Source of the DNA: Luminiphilus sp051201685
GTDB lineage: Bacteria; Pseudomonadota; Gammaproteobacteria; Pseudomonadales; Halieaceae
DNA: 64,000 nt
Direction: 5' to 3'
Assembly: GCF_051201685.1 (NCBI RefSeq)
Contig: NZ_CP179213.1
Location: forward strand, 1,860,001-1,924,000
The notes under the pieces are model-generated. The model was given only the letters and a program-made list of their open reading frames with translations, searched no databases and was not told the origin of the DNA. Shown here in pieces: positions 52,782-62,814 of this stretch; the stretch's first letter is position 1, and every line of letters starts with the position of its first letter. The position numbers and the translations under genes were made by a program.

Positions 52782-53627
52782 GTGCCTCAGCAGCTTGAAA
52801 TTTACCAATCACTCTGGGCAATGGAGCAACGGATTCCAGGTCAAGCGGAGCTCCCAACTAGCACCCACCTGAAGACAATTGCAGATGCCGGTTATCACGG
52901 CGCCTGTGTCGACCCCAACGTCGCCGAAATTCCCGAAAGTTTGGCGCTAGCGCCGTATTTTGAAGACCTTGGGCTCAAATGCATGGTTAACGCCTTCCCC
53001 CACAGTGAAGACAGCCTAGAACCCCTTCTCGACATGGCCGCTACCCTCAAGGCCACACAGGTCAATATAATAGCTCAGGTCATGCCGCGCTCTCCCGAAG
53101 CTGCCGTGCCCATTGTCGAGGGGTGGCTGGACTTAGCAAAGCAATACCCGTTTCCAGTGCTCATGGAGACTCACCGGAACAGCACACTGAATGATTTGTT
53201 CTATACCCTGGACGTTCTCGAAAAAGTCCCACATTTGCGTTTGTGCGCTGACCTATCGCATTTCGTTGTTGACCGCGAGTTATCACTGCCTTTAAGCGCC
53301 GTTGATGCGCAATATTTTGATGACATTATCCAGCGTTCAGACTCTTTTCAGGGCAGAATCTCCAGTAACCAGCAAGTTCAAATTGCGATCGAATTCGAGC
53401 AGCATGCCCCTTGGGTCGCGCAATATTTAAAGTGGTGGGAAGACGGTTTCCGCGCTTGGTCTGAACGCAGTGACTCCAATGACACGATGCGATTTCTTGT
53501 AGAGCTGGGCCCACCACCCTATGCCATTACCAACGAGCACCAGCGCGAGCTGTCTGACCGATGGTCTGAGGGTTTGCTGATAAGGCAGTGGGTTCAATCC
53601 TTATGGCAAAAAGCCACCTCGAAGTAG
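52782..53627 (+). CDS. sugar phosphate isomerase/epimerase-like TIM-barrel protein
   Basis: A 281-residue xylose-isomerase-like/AP-endonuclease-2-fold protein. The metal-site residues of that fold seem present in VLMETHRNS (Glu and His), LCADLSHFVV (Asp and His) and the late FLVELGPPPY (Glu). It starts at a GTG three bases after the desaturase stop. The family covers isomerases, epimerases and lyases on sugars, inositols and hydroxypyruvate; no specific reaction can be assigned. Pairing with a desaturase is unexpected. Confidence 0.8.
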   Translation: MPQQLEIYQSLWAMEQRIPGQAELPTSTHLKTIADAGYHGACVDPNVAEIPESLALAPYFEDLGLKCMVNAFPHSEDSLEPLLDMAATLKATQVNIIAQVMPRSPEAAVPIVEGWLDLAKQYPFPVLMETHRNSTLNDLFYTLDVLEKVPHLRLCADLSHFVVDRELSLPLSAVDAQYFDDIIQRSDSFQGRISSNQQVQIAIEFEQHAPWVAQYLKWWEDGFRAWSERSDSNDTMRFLVELGPPPYAITNEHQRELSDRWSEGLLIRQWVQSLWQKATSK

Positions 53628-53771
53628 CGCTCGAGTCATCTCTCAAGCCCTGGGCACCTGTGACCGACTCGTGACCGAGCGCCTCTGCCTAGCACTGCTG
53701 GCGCAAGGGAGCCTTGGCAGTGTCGTAGGGGGTTACAAGCTGCTTGATTCGCTGTTATCCCACAGACATCT

Positions 53772-56228
53772 TTAGCATTTAATACGCGTCATACCGGGAT
53801 CGAACAGAGGACGCAAAGAGGCATCTGCTGCATACAACGTTCCCGCAATATCGATCTCCCAGCGGTCCTCAAGAACGTGCTGGGGTGTTATCGGCGAGGC
53901 GGATTCAATAAACCCCAAACCGACAGCGGCCCCAAGACTAAACCCATAAGCCCCGGCCCGCATATAACCCGCCACCTCACCATTGCGATAGATCGTTTCT
54001 GCATGATGCAGTAAGGGCTCTGGGTCTCTCAGTTTAAATTGCAGCAGCCGCCGGGTCGGCGTGCCCGCCAACTTCAGCTCTGCGAGGGCATCTCGCCCAA
54101 TAAATCCGTCGGCTTTATCAAGCTTTACAGCAAAGCCCAAACCGGCCTCCAAGGGAGTGTCCATGTTATCGATATCATGACCGTAATCACGATAGCCTTT
54201 TTCCAACCTTAGGCTATTGAGCGCCTGCAAGCCCGCATGCCGCAGGCCGTGATGACGCCCCTCATCTACAATTCGGTCATAAACTTGCACCGCATGCTCA
54301 GTCGGTATGTAAAGCTCCCACCCCAGCTCACCGACATAAGTGACGCGTATGGCCCAGACAAGGGCGTACCCGATATCAATCTGATGTGCGTGTAAATACG
54401 GAAAAGCTTGGTCACTGACATCGGTTGTCGTCATTGCCGAAAGAAGGGCTCGTGCCTTTGGACCGTGAATGTTTATTTGTGCATACGACGAGGTCACATC
54501 CGTGACAAACACGTGCTGTTCGTCAGAAATGTTTCGCTGTAACCACATACCAACGTGACCGTGAGCTGTATCTGAGCAAATCACCATAAAGCGACCAGCT
54601 GTCAGGCGGGTTACCGTGAGATCAGCCTCAATTCCCCCTGCACTATTAGCCCATTGGGTATACACAATACGCCCCGGAGGCACGGCAATGTCATTGCAGC
54701 ACAACCGGTTTAAAGCGCGCTCTGCATCGCGACCCTGAACGAGAAATTTGCCCATAAAGGACATATCCATTAGAGCCACAGTTTCACGGCAAGCGCGATG
54801 CTCAGCTTCATGATAAGAAAACCAATTCTGGCGACCCCAGCTATAGCGCTCAACCTCTGCGGCTTGATCATTGGGGGCATACCAATCCGCGATCTCCCAG
54901 GAAGAGCTCTCAATGAAATGCGCTCCAGACTGCTGCAATCGCTCGTGCAATACGGAACGCTTAACGCCTCTCGCGGTTGTCATGCCCAAATTGGGATAAT
55001 GGGGTTCGTACATCTTACCCAGCACTTCAACGAGTCGGTCACCGAGATACTGTTGATTTGCCTGGCAATCATGAAAGCGGTTGACGTTGATTCCCGTGAC
55101 GTCGACATCGGGTTGTCCATTCACTATCCAGTGGGCCAAAATGCGGCCAACGCCACCACCCGAGAGTATCCCCAGAGAATTCATTCCGCAGGCGACAAAA
55201 TAATTGGCCAACTCTGGAGCCTCACCAACTAGAGGTGCAAGGTCTGGGGTGAAACTTTCAGGACCGCAAAAAAACTTGCGAATACCCAAATCTTTAGCAT
55301 CGGGTACACGCTCGTAAGCGCGCTCCAAAAACGGAATCATCCGCTCCCAATCGGGCTCTATCTCCCCAAAAGAAAATTCATCAGGAATACCCTCTAAATT
55401 CCATGGCGCTGCCTGCGGTTCAAACAAACCAATCATCATGCCGCCCACCTCCTCACGAAAGTAAGCGTAGCGATCGGGGTCCTCCAGCACCGGAGTCTTT
55501 GGCGTCATGGCCGGCATATTCTCAGTGATGAGGTAATAATGCTCTGCCGCCTGCAAGGGCAGACTCACCCCTGCCAATTTACCAAACTGCCGTGCCCACA
55601 TGCCGGCACAGTTCACGACATACTGGGTTTCTACGGTACCGTGATCAGTAACAACAGCGGTAACCTTGCCTTCAGTATGCAGCACGTCGGTCACACAAAC
55701 GCCTTCGATAAGGCTTCCGCCCCTCTGCCGAAAACCCTTGGCCAAGGACATGGTCACATCCACTGGGTTCGCACGACCGTCTTCTGCCGTGTAAAACGCG
55801 CCGATAACGTCATCCCAGCGCGCATTTGGCCAATGGCCCTGCGCCTCCTCTAGGCTGATCTCATTACAGTCAATGCCGAAATTACGCATAAACGCAGCAC
55901 TACGGCGCATCTCTTCCAGCCGCTCGGTGTCACAGGCAACCTGCAGGTAACCTATCGATTTAAAGCCCGTAGAGAGCCCGGTCTCTTGCTCTAATGTTGC
56001 GTAGAGGTTACGGCTATAAGTAAAAATATCGGCGCTGGTTTCGTCGTTTAGAAGTCCTGACACGATAAGACCCGCCGCATGCCACGTTGTACCGCTAGTC
56101 AGCTGTGCCTTTTCGAGGAGCAGTACATCAGACCAGCCCAGCTTAGTAAGGTGGTAAGCAACGCTACAACCGATAACGCCGCCACCGACCACCACGACTT
56201 TTGCCTTTGAGGGTAAATTTTGTGACAT
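53772..56228 (-). CDS. dimethylglycine/sarcosine dehydrogenase-like flavoprotein
   Basis: An 818-residue two-part enzyme. The N-terminal DAO domain has VVVVGGGVIGCSVAYHLTKL and TSGTTWHAAGLIV, whose His is the covalent FAD site in dimethylglycine dehydrogenase. A FAO_M-type middle section follows, and residues about 435-815 are a GcvT-like aminomethyltransferase domain that binds tetrahydrofolate (YVGELGWELYIPTEHAVQVY, LEAGLGFAVKLDK). It oxidises N-methyl groups of dimethylglycine, sarcosine or similar amines and captures formaldehyde as methylene-THF, fitting use of glycine betaine and DMSP-era marine osmolytes. The aminotransferase-V gene upstream is probably co-transcribed. Confidence 0.93.
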   Translation of the reverse strand: MSQNLPSKAKVVVVGGGVIGCSVAYHLTKLGWSDVLLLEKAQLTSGTTWHAAGLIVSGLLNDETSADIFTYSRNLYATLEQETGLSTGFKSIGYLQVACDTERLEEMRRSAAFMRNFGIDCNEISLEEAQGHWPNARWDDVIGAFYTAEDGRANPVDVTMSLAKGFRQRGGSLIEGVCVTDVLHTEGKVTAVVTDHGTVETQYVVNCAGMWARQFGKLAGVSLPLQAAEHYYLITENMPAMTPKTPVLEDPDRYAYFREEVGGMMIGLFEPQAAPWNLEGIPDEFSFGEIEPDWERMIPFLERAYERVPDAKDLGIRKFFCGPESFTPDLAPLVGEAPELANYFVACGMNSLGILSGGGVGRILAHWIVNGQPDVDVTGINVNRFHDCQANQQYLGDRLVEVLGKMYEPHYPNLGMTTARGVKRSVLHERLQQSGAHFIESSSWEIADWYAPNDQAAEVERYSWGRQNWFSYHEAEHRACRETVALMDMSFMGKFLVQGRDAERALNRLCCNDIAVPPGRIVYTQWANSAGGIEADLTVTRLTAGRFMVICSDTAHGHVGMWLQRNISDEQHVFVTDVTSSYAQINIHGPKARALLSAMTTTDVSDQAFPYLHAHQIDIGYALVWAIRVTYVGELGWELYIPTEHAVQVYDRIVDEGRHHGLRHAGLQALNSLRLEKGYRDYGHDIDNMDTPLEAGLGFAVKLDKADGFIGRDALAELKLAGTPTRRLLQFKLRDPEPLLHHAETIYRNGEVAGYMRAGAYGFSLGAAVGLGFIESASPITPQHVLEDRWEIDIAGTLYAADASLRPLFDPGMTRIKC

Positions 56229-56322
56229 GGCTATTTTCCGTAGCAGCAGAAATCATGGCGCCCTTTGAGCGGCTGACATCGATGACATATTCGAAGCAAT
56301 ATAGGCAACGTTAGGATTTTCT

Positions 56323-57558
56323 CTAAGCAAGCACACGCCTTATGATTTCGAGTGCCTCATATACCTCGCCTTCGGTGTTGTAATGCGCAAGGCCCAGGCG
56401 CAAAACCCCCTCAACCGGATCTAGCCCTAAGGCTTTGCCCACCTCCACTGCATAATTATCGCCCCAGTGGCAATATAATCCTTGAGAAGATAGCGCTTTA
56501 GCAATGTCGCTGGGGGCGTGTTGATCGTGGACAAACGAAAAAGTCGCGACGCGACGCGCCACGGATTTTGACCCTTGAAGCCGCAGGCCGGGTATCGACA
56601 GCAAACCCTCCAGCAACAGTGTGGACAAGTGATCCTCGTACTCCCCCATAGCACTATAGGCCACTGAAAACAGTTCCCGGCGACTACCCGTCACCCCCAT
56701 GAGCCCAGCGAGCCACTGAAAATATTCAAGCGTCCCCAGCAAGCCCGCAATGAGCTCAAATGCGGGAGTTCCAACACTAAAGCGATAGGGAAGCTCTTCA
56801 CTGGCACAGCGCAATTTATACGCATGAAGCGACTCCAATAAGTCACGGCGACCATAAACGACCCCTAAATGCGGCCCAAAATACTTGTAAGGTGAGCACG
56901 CTAAGAAATCGACGTCTAAATCTTTGACATCAATAAGGCGGTGAGAGGCGAACTGCACCGCATCAACATAAACCAGTGCACCAGACTCATGGGCAAGACG
57001 AGCCAGAGCCTTCACGTCGTTGACTCCTCCTGTCATGTTACTCGCGTAATTAAGCGCCAGAAGTTTCGTGCGTTCGTTAAGCAAAGGAATAAGCGCTTCG
57101 GGCTCAACGCACCAGGTATCTCGATCAAAGTCGAGCCAGCGAACGGTCAGGCCATTATCCTCTGCCATTTGCAACCAAGGGGTCACGTTGCCCTCGTGTT
57201 CCATGCGAGAAATGATAATTTCATCACCGGGGACAAATCGGTGTGCCAAGCTGCGCGACAACTGGTAGGTCAGTGTTGTCATATTGGCTCCGATGATCAC
57301 CTCACCGGGGTCTGAAGTTCCTAAAAAGTCAGCCAGCGCTGCGGTTGTTTCAGCAAACATTGCGTCAACTTCAACAGAGGTGGCATTGAACACGCCGGTA
57401 TTACTGTTATAGCGCTGGAAGTAATCGGTAATTCGATCGATGGTATGCAGGGGCACTTGGGTGCCTGCTGCGTTGTCGAAATAAATTCGCCGCTGGCCAT
57501 CATCGGTCGTCGAAAGCGAAGGGAAGTTAGCTCGTACTTGCTCGATAGGGAATGTCAT
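56323..57558 (-). CDS. cysteine desulfurase-like PLP enzyme (aminotransferase class V)
   Basis: A 411-residue class V aminotransferase-fold protein like TIGR01976 cysteine desulfurase-like proteins. FDNAAGTQVP opens the domain, YVDAVQFASHRLIDV supplies the Asp, and the PLP lysine is in ACSPYKYFGPHLG. The active-site cysteine loop of IscS/SufS is not evident; Cys in GLYCHWGDN is in another place, so desulfurase activity is unsure. It precedes the dimethylglycine dehydrogenase-like gene by 94 bases on the same strand. It might act on a C-N or C-S bond of the same pathway. Confidence 0.87.
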   Translation of the reverse strand: MTFPIEQVRANFPSLSTTDDGQRRIYFDNAAGTQVPLHTIDRITDYFQRYNSNTGVFNATSVEVDAMFAETTAALADFLGTSDPGEVIIGANMTTLTYQLSRSLAHRFVPGDEIIISRMEHEGNVTPWLQMAEDNGLTVRWLDFDRDTWCVEPEALIPLLNERTKLLALNYASNMTGGVNDVKALARLAHESGALVYVDAVQFASHRLIDVKDLDVDFLACSPYKYFGPHLGVVYGRRDLLESLHAYKLRCASEELPYRFSVGTPAFELIAGLLGTLEYFQWLAGLMGVTGSRRELFSVAYSAMGEYEDHLSTLLLEGLLSIPGLRLQGSKSVARRVATFSFVHDQHAPSDIAKALSSQGLYCHWGDNYAVEVGKALGLDPVEGVLRLGLAHYNTEGEVYEALEIIRRVLA

Positions 57559-57620
57559 TATTTTCCTCGTTAAAAACAGAAAGACTTAGCAACGCTGCAA
57601 AAAACATCGTATCCAAATCG

Positions 57621-58780
57621 TTATTTGTATTGATCAAAAAAATCCATAATCAAGGGCCACGACCAGTTCAAGCCATAAACATGCCCCATGTCGCTGCGAC
57701 AATCTAGGACAGGGGGCCACATACTGCCACCTGCGCACCCGCTCCAGGCTCGGCACTCAACATTGGCAACGCCAACATCAATCAATCCCGGGGGCTTAGA
57801 GACGTCACAATTGCTGGCTTCCGCCCAAACCTTGGTAATTGCTGAAGCTCCCGTGTAGTAAAAAACGTCGCCGTCAGTCGTGGTCGTAAATCCGAGATCT
57901 GACCATTCCCCTGGCGGCACTGTACGGTCCTGCTTTCCAGTAATCAGCAAGGCTGGCATACCTCCCGATTTAACCGGTGGATCTAGGTACCCTCGATGGG
58001 GCAGACCAATAAGTGGCGCAATCGCTCTGAACTTCTGAGCGCTCAACGCCGTTCGGCCAAGATCCCAGGTAAACATACCGCCGTTTGAACCACCCACAGC
58101 AAACACTCGATCTGAATCGATGCACAAATTTTCCGCCGCAGCCTCCACAAGCGCTACCGCATATTCAATATCGTTATCGGTACATTGCGTCCAAGAGCAG
58201 CCGTTTTGAGCCACATCAGCACAAGAACCATAACCGTAGTTAGCCGTTCGGGCGTCATCACAGATCGCGTCAGTATCACCGCTTACCGCCATATTTAAAC
58301 CATCACCATCGAGACCGGTCGTTGATCCAGAAAAGCTCCACGAGGCAGGCGAGCGGCCGGTTTCCTCTGGCCCAGGCCAACGGGTGAAACTAAGACGTAC
58401 CCTCGGGCTTCGAGTTCAGCACTGACCACTCCCTTGTCGAGAAACTCACCGTCCCCACCACCCCATCCATGAAAGGCGACAATTAATGGCGCCGCTTCAG
58501 TCGCATCATAGGACTCCGGAACAAAAACTCGAAAATCACGGCTCAAACCATCCCGCTTGAGAGAATAAACTCCAGAAATCCAATTGGAATCGCCGCAAAG
58601 ATCTCCCGCGCCGGCATCTACTCGCTTAACGCTAGAACGTTGTTGAATGACATCATTTAACGCGGAAAAATGGGCTCCCGGGTTACCACTCGAGGCGGCC
58701 TGCACCCCAGCACTTACAGCGATAACCGTTGACGAGAGCAGAACGAGTAAAAGGCGCGAATCTAACTTTGATACAAACAC
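57621..58780 (-). pseudogene. PHB-depolymerase-like esterase gene broken by a frameshift
   Basis: Two adjacent frames make up one exported alpha/beta hydrolase of the LpqC/PHB depolymerase/feruloyl esterase type. The first (58780-58295) has a signal peptide and LIVAFHGWGGGDG, then turns out of frame after SPVGLGQ. The second (to 57621) carries GGSNGGMF (nucleophile), ITGKQDRTVP (Asp) and DMGHVYGLNW (His), plus four or more cysteines. Adding one base near 58370 joins them through GPEETGRSPASWSFSG and TTGLDGDG, a stretch in the +1 frame that reads like the family. So one base is missing, by mutation or sequencing error. Confidence 0.85.
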
Positions 58781-59132
58781 GTGGCGGCATCCCGTCTTAA
58801 AAAATGTTCGAGCGACAAGATACCCGAGTCGTTATTACAGTCACAACCATCACTTCACTGCTCTACCTAAAAAAAGGTCTTAAACAGATCGGCTACCCAT
58901 ATGAAACCGCGGCGTTTATCGACGATGCAACCGCGTCTGTAAGCTAACCAATGAAATGCCAGGCCAGAGCCAACTGTCCTCATTGCTTAAGCACAAGGGC
59001 GCTAATCTGGAGAAGTAGCTCACAGTCGGCGCATAAATAGACTGTGGTCCCTAGAAAAAGTTGAGTACTGACCAAAATTGCGTATCTTGGGGAGGTGCCT
59101 GTTGATGGCCATTTTATTTCCTAGGGGGAATC
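58781..59132. other. divergent intergenic region
   Basis: About 350 bases between the broken esterase gene and the lipoprotein gene. It must hold both promoters. GGGGG precedes the lipoprotein ATG. No other feature is seen. Confidence 0.4.
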
Positions 59133-59951
59133 ATGAAAAAAATAACTGTATTAGTGATTGCGTTAATTATGACCGCATGCGGAGGAAAGCCGTCGGAGCC
59201 TGAAGCGACAGCCGTCGAAGCCGTTGAAGAAGTTGTTGTCGAAGTTGTTCAGGAGACCTCGTCAGCTCCAGCTATGGTCGAATTTGTGTGGCACAGTAAA
59301 GCCGAGGGATTCAGTGATGACGCACTGTGGTCACATACTGAATACTGGGCCAACGTTGCGGCTGAAGCTGGTTGGGATCTCCGATTAGCAGCGGTCCACA
59401 CGCCCCGTGTCGCCAATGAAAACTTTGATTTTCTTTGGGTCATGGTTTGGCCAACTGTCGAAGCCCGTGACAACGCCTGGAGCGATTGGGCCGAAAATCA
59501 TGAAGCCGCCTGGCTCGAGCTTACCAGTGAAACCTTCACTTACTCGGATGATAATGCTTACGGCTTTGCCCCAACCTCCGGACGTCCAGCCACCACAATG
59601 AACACCAGTGGGACGGGTATTGTGGAATACCTTTTCTGTTCTTACCGAGAGGGTCAGGGCGAAGCCCAACGCATGGCTTTTGAAAGCATGCACAGCGATT
59701 TCGTAGATGCCTATGAGGCCGAAATGGGTGCAGGCAGTTACTGGTGGGCGATCATGAATCCACTATTTGAACCGGCAGCAGAAAATAACTTTGACTACAT
59801 GTGGGCTAATTTCTTCGCCTCTGACAATGAGCGCGAAGCCATTTACTCGGCCTACGGTGCCTCTGAGCATTCGAGTCAAGAGCAGGTGGACGCAAGCTGT
59901 ACCGATCCAGCAAGCTTTGATACGAGGATTATTTTCACCGCAGGTGCTTAA
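59133..59951 (+). CDS. lipoprotein with two similar alpha/beta units
   Basis: A 272-residue lipoprotein with lipobox MTAC (Cys16) followed by an acidic, Val/Glu-rich linker (20-45). Two units of about 75-80 residues follow (49-123 and 164-245); each ends in a similar stretch, ENFDFLWVMVWPTVEARDNA at 96 and ENNFDYMWANFFASDNEREA at 217. This looks like a duplicated dimeric alpha-beta-barrel (ferredoxin-like) fold. Two cysteines (169 and 256) could pair. No family is recognised. A strong terminator follows. Confidence 0.75.
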   Translation: MKKITVLVIALIMTACGGKPSEPEATAVEAVEEVVVEVVQETSSAPAMVEFVWHSKAEGFSDDALWSHTEYWANVAAEAGWDLRLAAVHTPRVANENFDFLWVMVWPTVEARDNAWSDWAENHEAAWLELTSETFTYSDDNAYGFAPTSGRPATTMNTSGTGIVEYLFCSYREGQGEAQRMAFESMHSDFVDAYEAEMGAGSYWWAIMNPLFEPAAENNFDYMWANFFASDNEREAIYSAYGASEHSSQEQVDASCTDPASFDTRIIFTAGA

Positions 59952-59962
59952 CAGCCATTGAT

Positions 59963-59992
59963 AAAAAACCCCACCTCAGCGTGGGGTTTTTT
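59963..59992 (+). terminator. rho-independent terminator, works on both strands
   Basis: AAAAAACCCCAC and GTGGGGTTTTTT are perfect twelve-base arms around CTCAGC. It is 12 bases after the lipoprotein stop, and the A and T runs would let it also act on the minus strand. Confidence 0.92.
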
Positions 59993-60465
59993 ATGCCTAC
60001 TACGATCACTAGATCGCGTCTTAACAGTCAGAGCCACAGGTAGCGTCAAAACCATACTCTGTCAGATGTTTTCTGAGGTCAGCACACAATTTGAGTGGAA
60101 AATGCATATTACTTAGACCCTGTTTCGACACGCCGTGTGGACACTTTGTGGCCAAAACTACCGACTCACCGAGTCCAGCAAAATCAGGCGGATCCTAGCG
60201 AGAGAGGGTATAGCGCCCTAACAGGGGCAGGAATATGAAGGGATAAAACAAAGCAATCGATAGTATTAGTCTTGTGGAAATCATCACCTAATAGACCTCA
60301 ATCTGGAAAACAATTTGAAAAGTCGCTAAGCGAGATAACCAATGCCCTTATTCTCGAATACTCTAAGGGTTACTCGACGCGCCAGATCCTTGGGAAAACG
60401 AACGCCTGGGCCACTAGAAAGGCGCGGGGATTTAAAACCGCAAACAATGAAGTGCCCCTGATGCG
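59993..60465. other. intergenic region with no recognised gene
   Basis: About 470 bases between convergent genes. A plus-strand frame of 69 codons ending at 60481 has no ribosome binding site and overlaps the end of the next gene, so it is not accepted. Confidence 0.4.
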
Positions 60466-62634
60466 CTACAGATCTGGGTAATAGGTGTCAGTCCAAGTCG
60501 TATTCGTACAATCGACGTGGGGGGCGCTTTCCAGTCCAACGCCATTGTTACTGACGGCTTCAGGATGCATGACGCTAATGATCACTGGCACGTAGCCCAC
60601 CTCATAGCCAGGGAGTGGCTTAACCAATTGCCCCGGGTCTATTTTTGCAAGATGTGGATCCTTATTATCCGGCATAGGGGCCCCGCGATAGTTGATGAAT
60701 ACGGGTTCTGTCGGTTGCGGTGTTGAGTGCGTGTTAATCAATTGATGAAGTGACTCGATCTGGCTCTGCAGTCCCTCCAAATATTCGGGCGTGTATGTTT
60801 CGGGGTGATTTTGAACTGCTGTCAGCATCGCCGGCTGCTCGACAAACTTATACCAAACATAAGTGGCAGTGGCGCCACTTTGCAACAGTGTGTGATAACG
60901 CGCTCGATCGCCAATTTTCCAATTTTCAAAATCAGGATGGGATGTGTCTCGCTCTTTATAGGAGAAAAATCTGTGCTCCTTGCGCGGCACACGAATAACG
61001 TCATCGGGAGCGGCAACAATTTCAGTATTGTACTGATGCGGATGAAGGTTGTAGGGGTCATCAGGTGACATCCCCTCCTCTACCTGCCACTTTGTCTCTA
61101 ACCGCCGAACGTAGCCATAGCCATTAGATTGCTCGTTAAGGTTTTTTTGCTCAGCGTTACTGAAATCCCAATCGACGTACCCAAGATGCCCATCAAACCC
61201 GACCTGATAATCTGGCGTCACGATATATCGGTACTCTTCCCCCGCTTTATCTTCAATAATTTTTAACCGCTGATGAGTGCTTTGATAAATCCCACTAAAA
61301 GCACGATTCTCCGTAGGAATCAGCGCACTGTCCAATGAACCATCACGTAATGCCGCTGAATAGTCATCCATAGACGTTTGAGACATGCTTTGGGGATGCG
61401 CCAGTATGTATTCCCGCTCTTTAACAAAGGGAAATTTCGGTAACGGCACATAGAACAAATCGTCCGTCAATTTTAGAGTGCCCGTGACGTAATACTCATT
61501 AGCGTTAAGATAGTCTCCTTGGGTTCCTTTGGTAGCTAAGCTGCCGAAGTTATCGCCATAGTGCTCTAAGGTCTCTCCAAAAGACCCTTGCGATATTTTT
61601 TCCGGATCGACCCAATTAAAATATTCCGGGACGTAGCCATTAATAGGGCCTTGATAATCTTGAGTCTCTACAAAGCTCATCCAAAACTTGAAATCCTGAG
61701 GATGATTAAAGGTGAGATAGGACCATCCCCAGCCAGTCCATATTCCGTTGTCATCATCGAACGGCGCTTGCTCCATATCGAACCCGATATTGCTTCCCGG
61801 AACGGTCAACACCCGATTCGAGATTTGCAGCATCGCAAGCCAACGATCACCAACGATTCGCTCGTACAAACCGCTGCCCATCTGAACATCGCTGCAAGCG
61901 TGGTAGGCGTCGCCAACCCCGGCAACGTGCAACGTCGGGTAATAATAAGGCCCAGCGGTTTTGGGGTTTTGCCAAAGCCCGCCTTCGATCGAATTTACGC
62001 CAAAAGAGCTCAGCCAAGAGCCAAACCAGCCAAACTGCTCTCCCCATTCCAACCCGTGTCGGGCTGCTTGATGAACCCGAATAAAAATAAATTTACCGGC
62101 CCCCGGGGATTCTGTGTTTTCGTGCCAAAAACCTTCAGGGCCACCCGTAATACTTAAGCCATCACTATTGTCGAAAAGCTCAAAATCGGTCGGTGGTGCA
62201 GGCATGTATGAAGGAACTTTTGTGCCACTGTAAGCATCGATATCTTGCGCAATTACATTGGTCTCAATCGCAGACTCTGTCGTGCCTTTGTCACCGGAAC
62301 AGCGCAATGTATATCGCTTAGCACCTAATTCACTCTCAGTAATCTGCTCGGATCCAGACAAAGCCTTTGAGCCCTGCCAAGCGCCCTCGCCTATACAGCT
62401 AGCGGCATAGCGACTCTGCCAGGTCAGCGTTAACACCCCGTCCACACTTACATTGGCTCCAGACGCTGTAAAGCTCACCTCGGGTGGACCCAGATCTTCC
62501 CCGGCTTGAATCGACGTTATAGAACTCAAAAGTCTTGAGAAAAAAACGCTCGGGGCAGCCTGAAGCACATTAATCGGCCAGGCAACAAAAATCATCAACG
62601 TCAATATGCCCAGCGCTTTGGTCTTAACTGTCAA
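60466..62634 (-). CDS. large exported protein of unknown family
   Basis: A 722-residue exported protein. The TTG at 62634 follows GGGGG with a six-base spacer and begins a signal peptide (TKALGILTLMIFVAWPINVLQ). Residues about 45-125 look like an Ig-like or PKD-type beta domain (PPEVSFTASGANVSVDGVLT, LTWQSRYAASC) with two cysteines. The remaining 590 residues are rich in Trp, Tyr, Asp and His (HLGYVDWDF, NLHPHQYNTE, SYKERDTSHPDF), with a pair of late cysteines near VDCTNTTW. No catalytic motif is recognised. It may be a surface or periplasmic enzyme or binding protein. Confidence 0.75.
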   Translation of the reverse strand: MTVKTKALGILTLMIFVAWPINVLQAAPSVFFSRLLSSITSIQAGEDLGPPEVSFTASGANVSVDGVLTLTWQSRYAASCIGEGAWQGSKALSGSEQITESELGAKRYTLRCSGDKGTTESAIETNVIAQDIDAYSGTKVPSYMPAPPTDFELFDNSDGLSITGGPEGFWHENTESPGAGKFIFIRVHQAARHGLEWGEQFGWFGSWLSSFGVNSIEGGLWQNPKTAGPYYYPTLHVAGVGDAYHACSDVQMGSGLYERIVGDRWLAMLQISNRVLTVPGSNIGFDMEQAPFDDDNGIWTGWGWSYLTFNHPQDFKFWMSFVETQDYQGPINGYVPEYFNWVDPEKISQGSFGETLEHYGDNFGSLATKGTQGDYLNANEYYVTGTLKLTDDLFYVPLPKFPFVKEREYILAHPQSMSQTSMDDYSAALRDGSLDSALIPTENRAFSGIYQSTHQRLKIIEDKAGEEYRYIVTPDYQVGFDGHLGYVDWDFSNAEQKNLNEQSNGYGYVRRLETKWQVEEGMSPDDPYNLHPHQYNTEIVAAPDDVIRVPRKEHRFFSYKERDTSHPDFENWKIGDRARYHTLLQSGATATYVWYKFVEQPAMLTAVQNHPETYTPEYLEGLQSQIESLHQLINTHSTPQPTEPVFINYRGAPMPDNKDPHLAKIDPGQLVKPLPGYEVGYVPVIISVMHPEAVSNNGVGLESAPHVDCTNTTWTDTYYPDL

Positions 62635-62814
62635 AGCAAACCCCCAATTTCATCGTTTTTCATAGCTTAAAGCCTAGCGATTTTTAGGGCTGAAAGCTCT
62701 AGGAAAACAACCCTGCCAAACGGCTTATTGGCTATATAGGTGATGATAAGGTCAATTTTATTATGCTTAGTTATGACCAATGAGAAGCATTTCTGCACCC
62801 AAAATTCCTAGCAA

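Noticed and set aside
60272..60481. 69-codon plus-strand frame before the large exported protein gene
   Set aside because: It overlaps the end of a supported gene, lacks a ribosome binding site and has no recognisable features.
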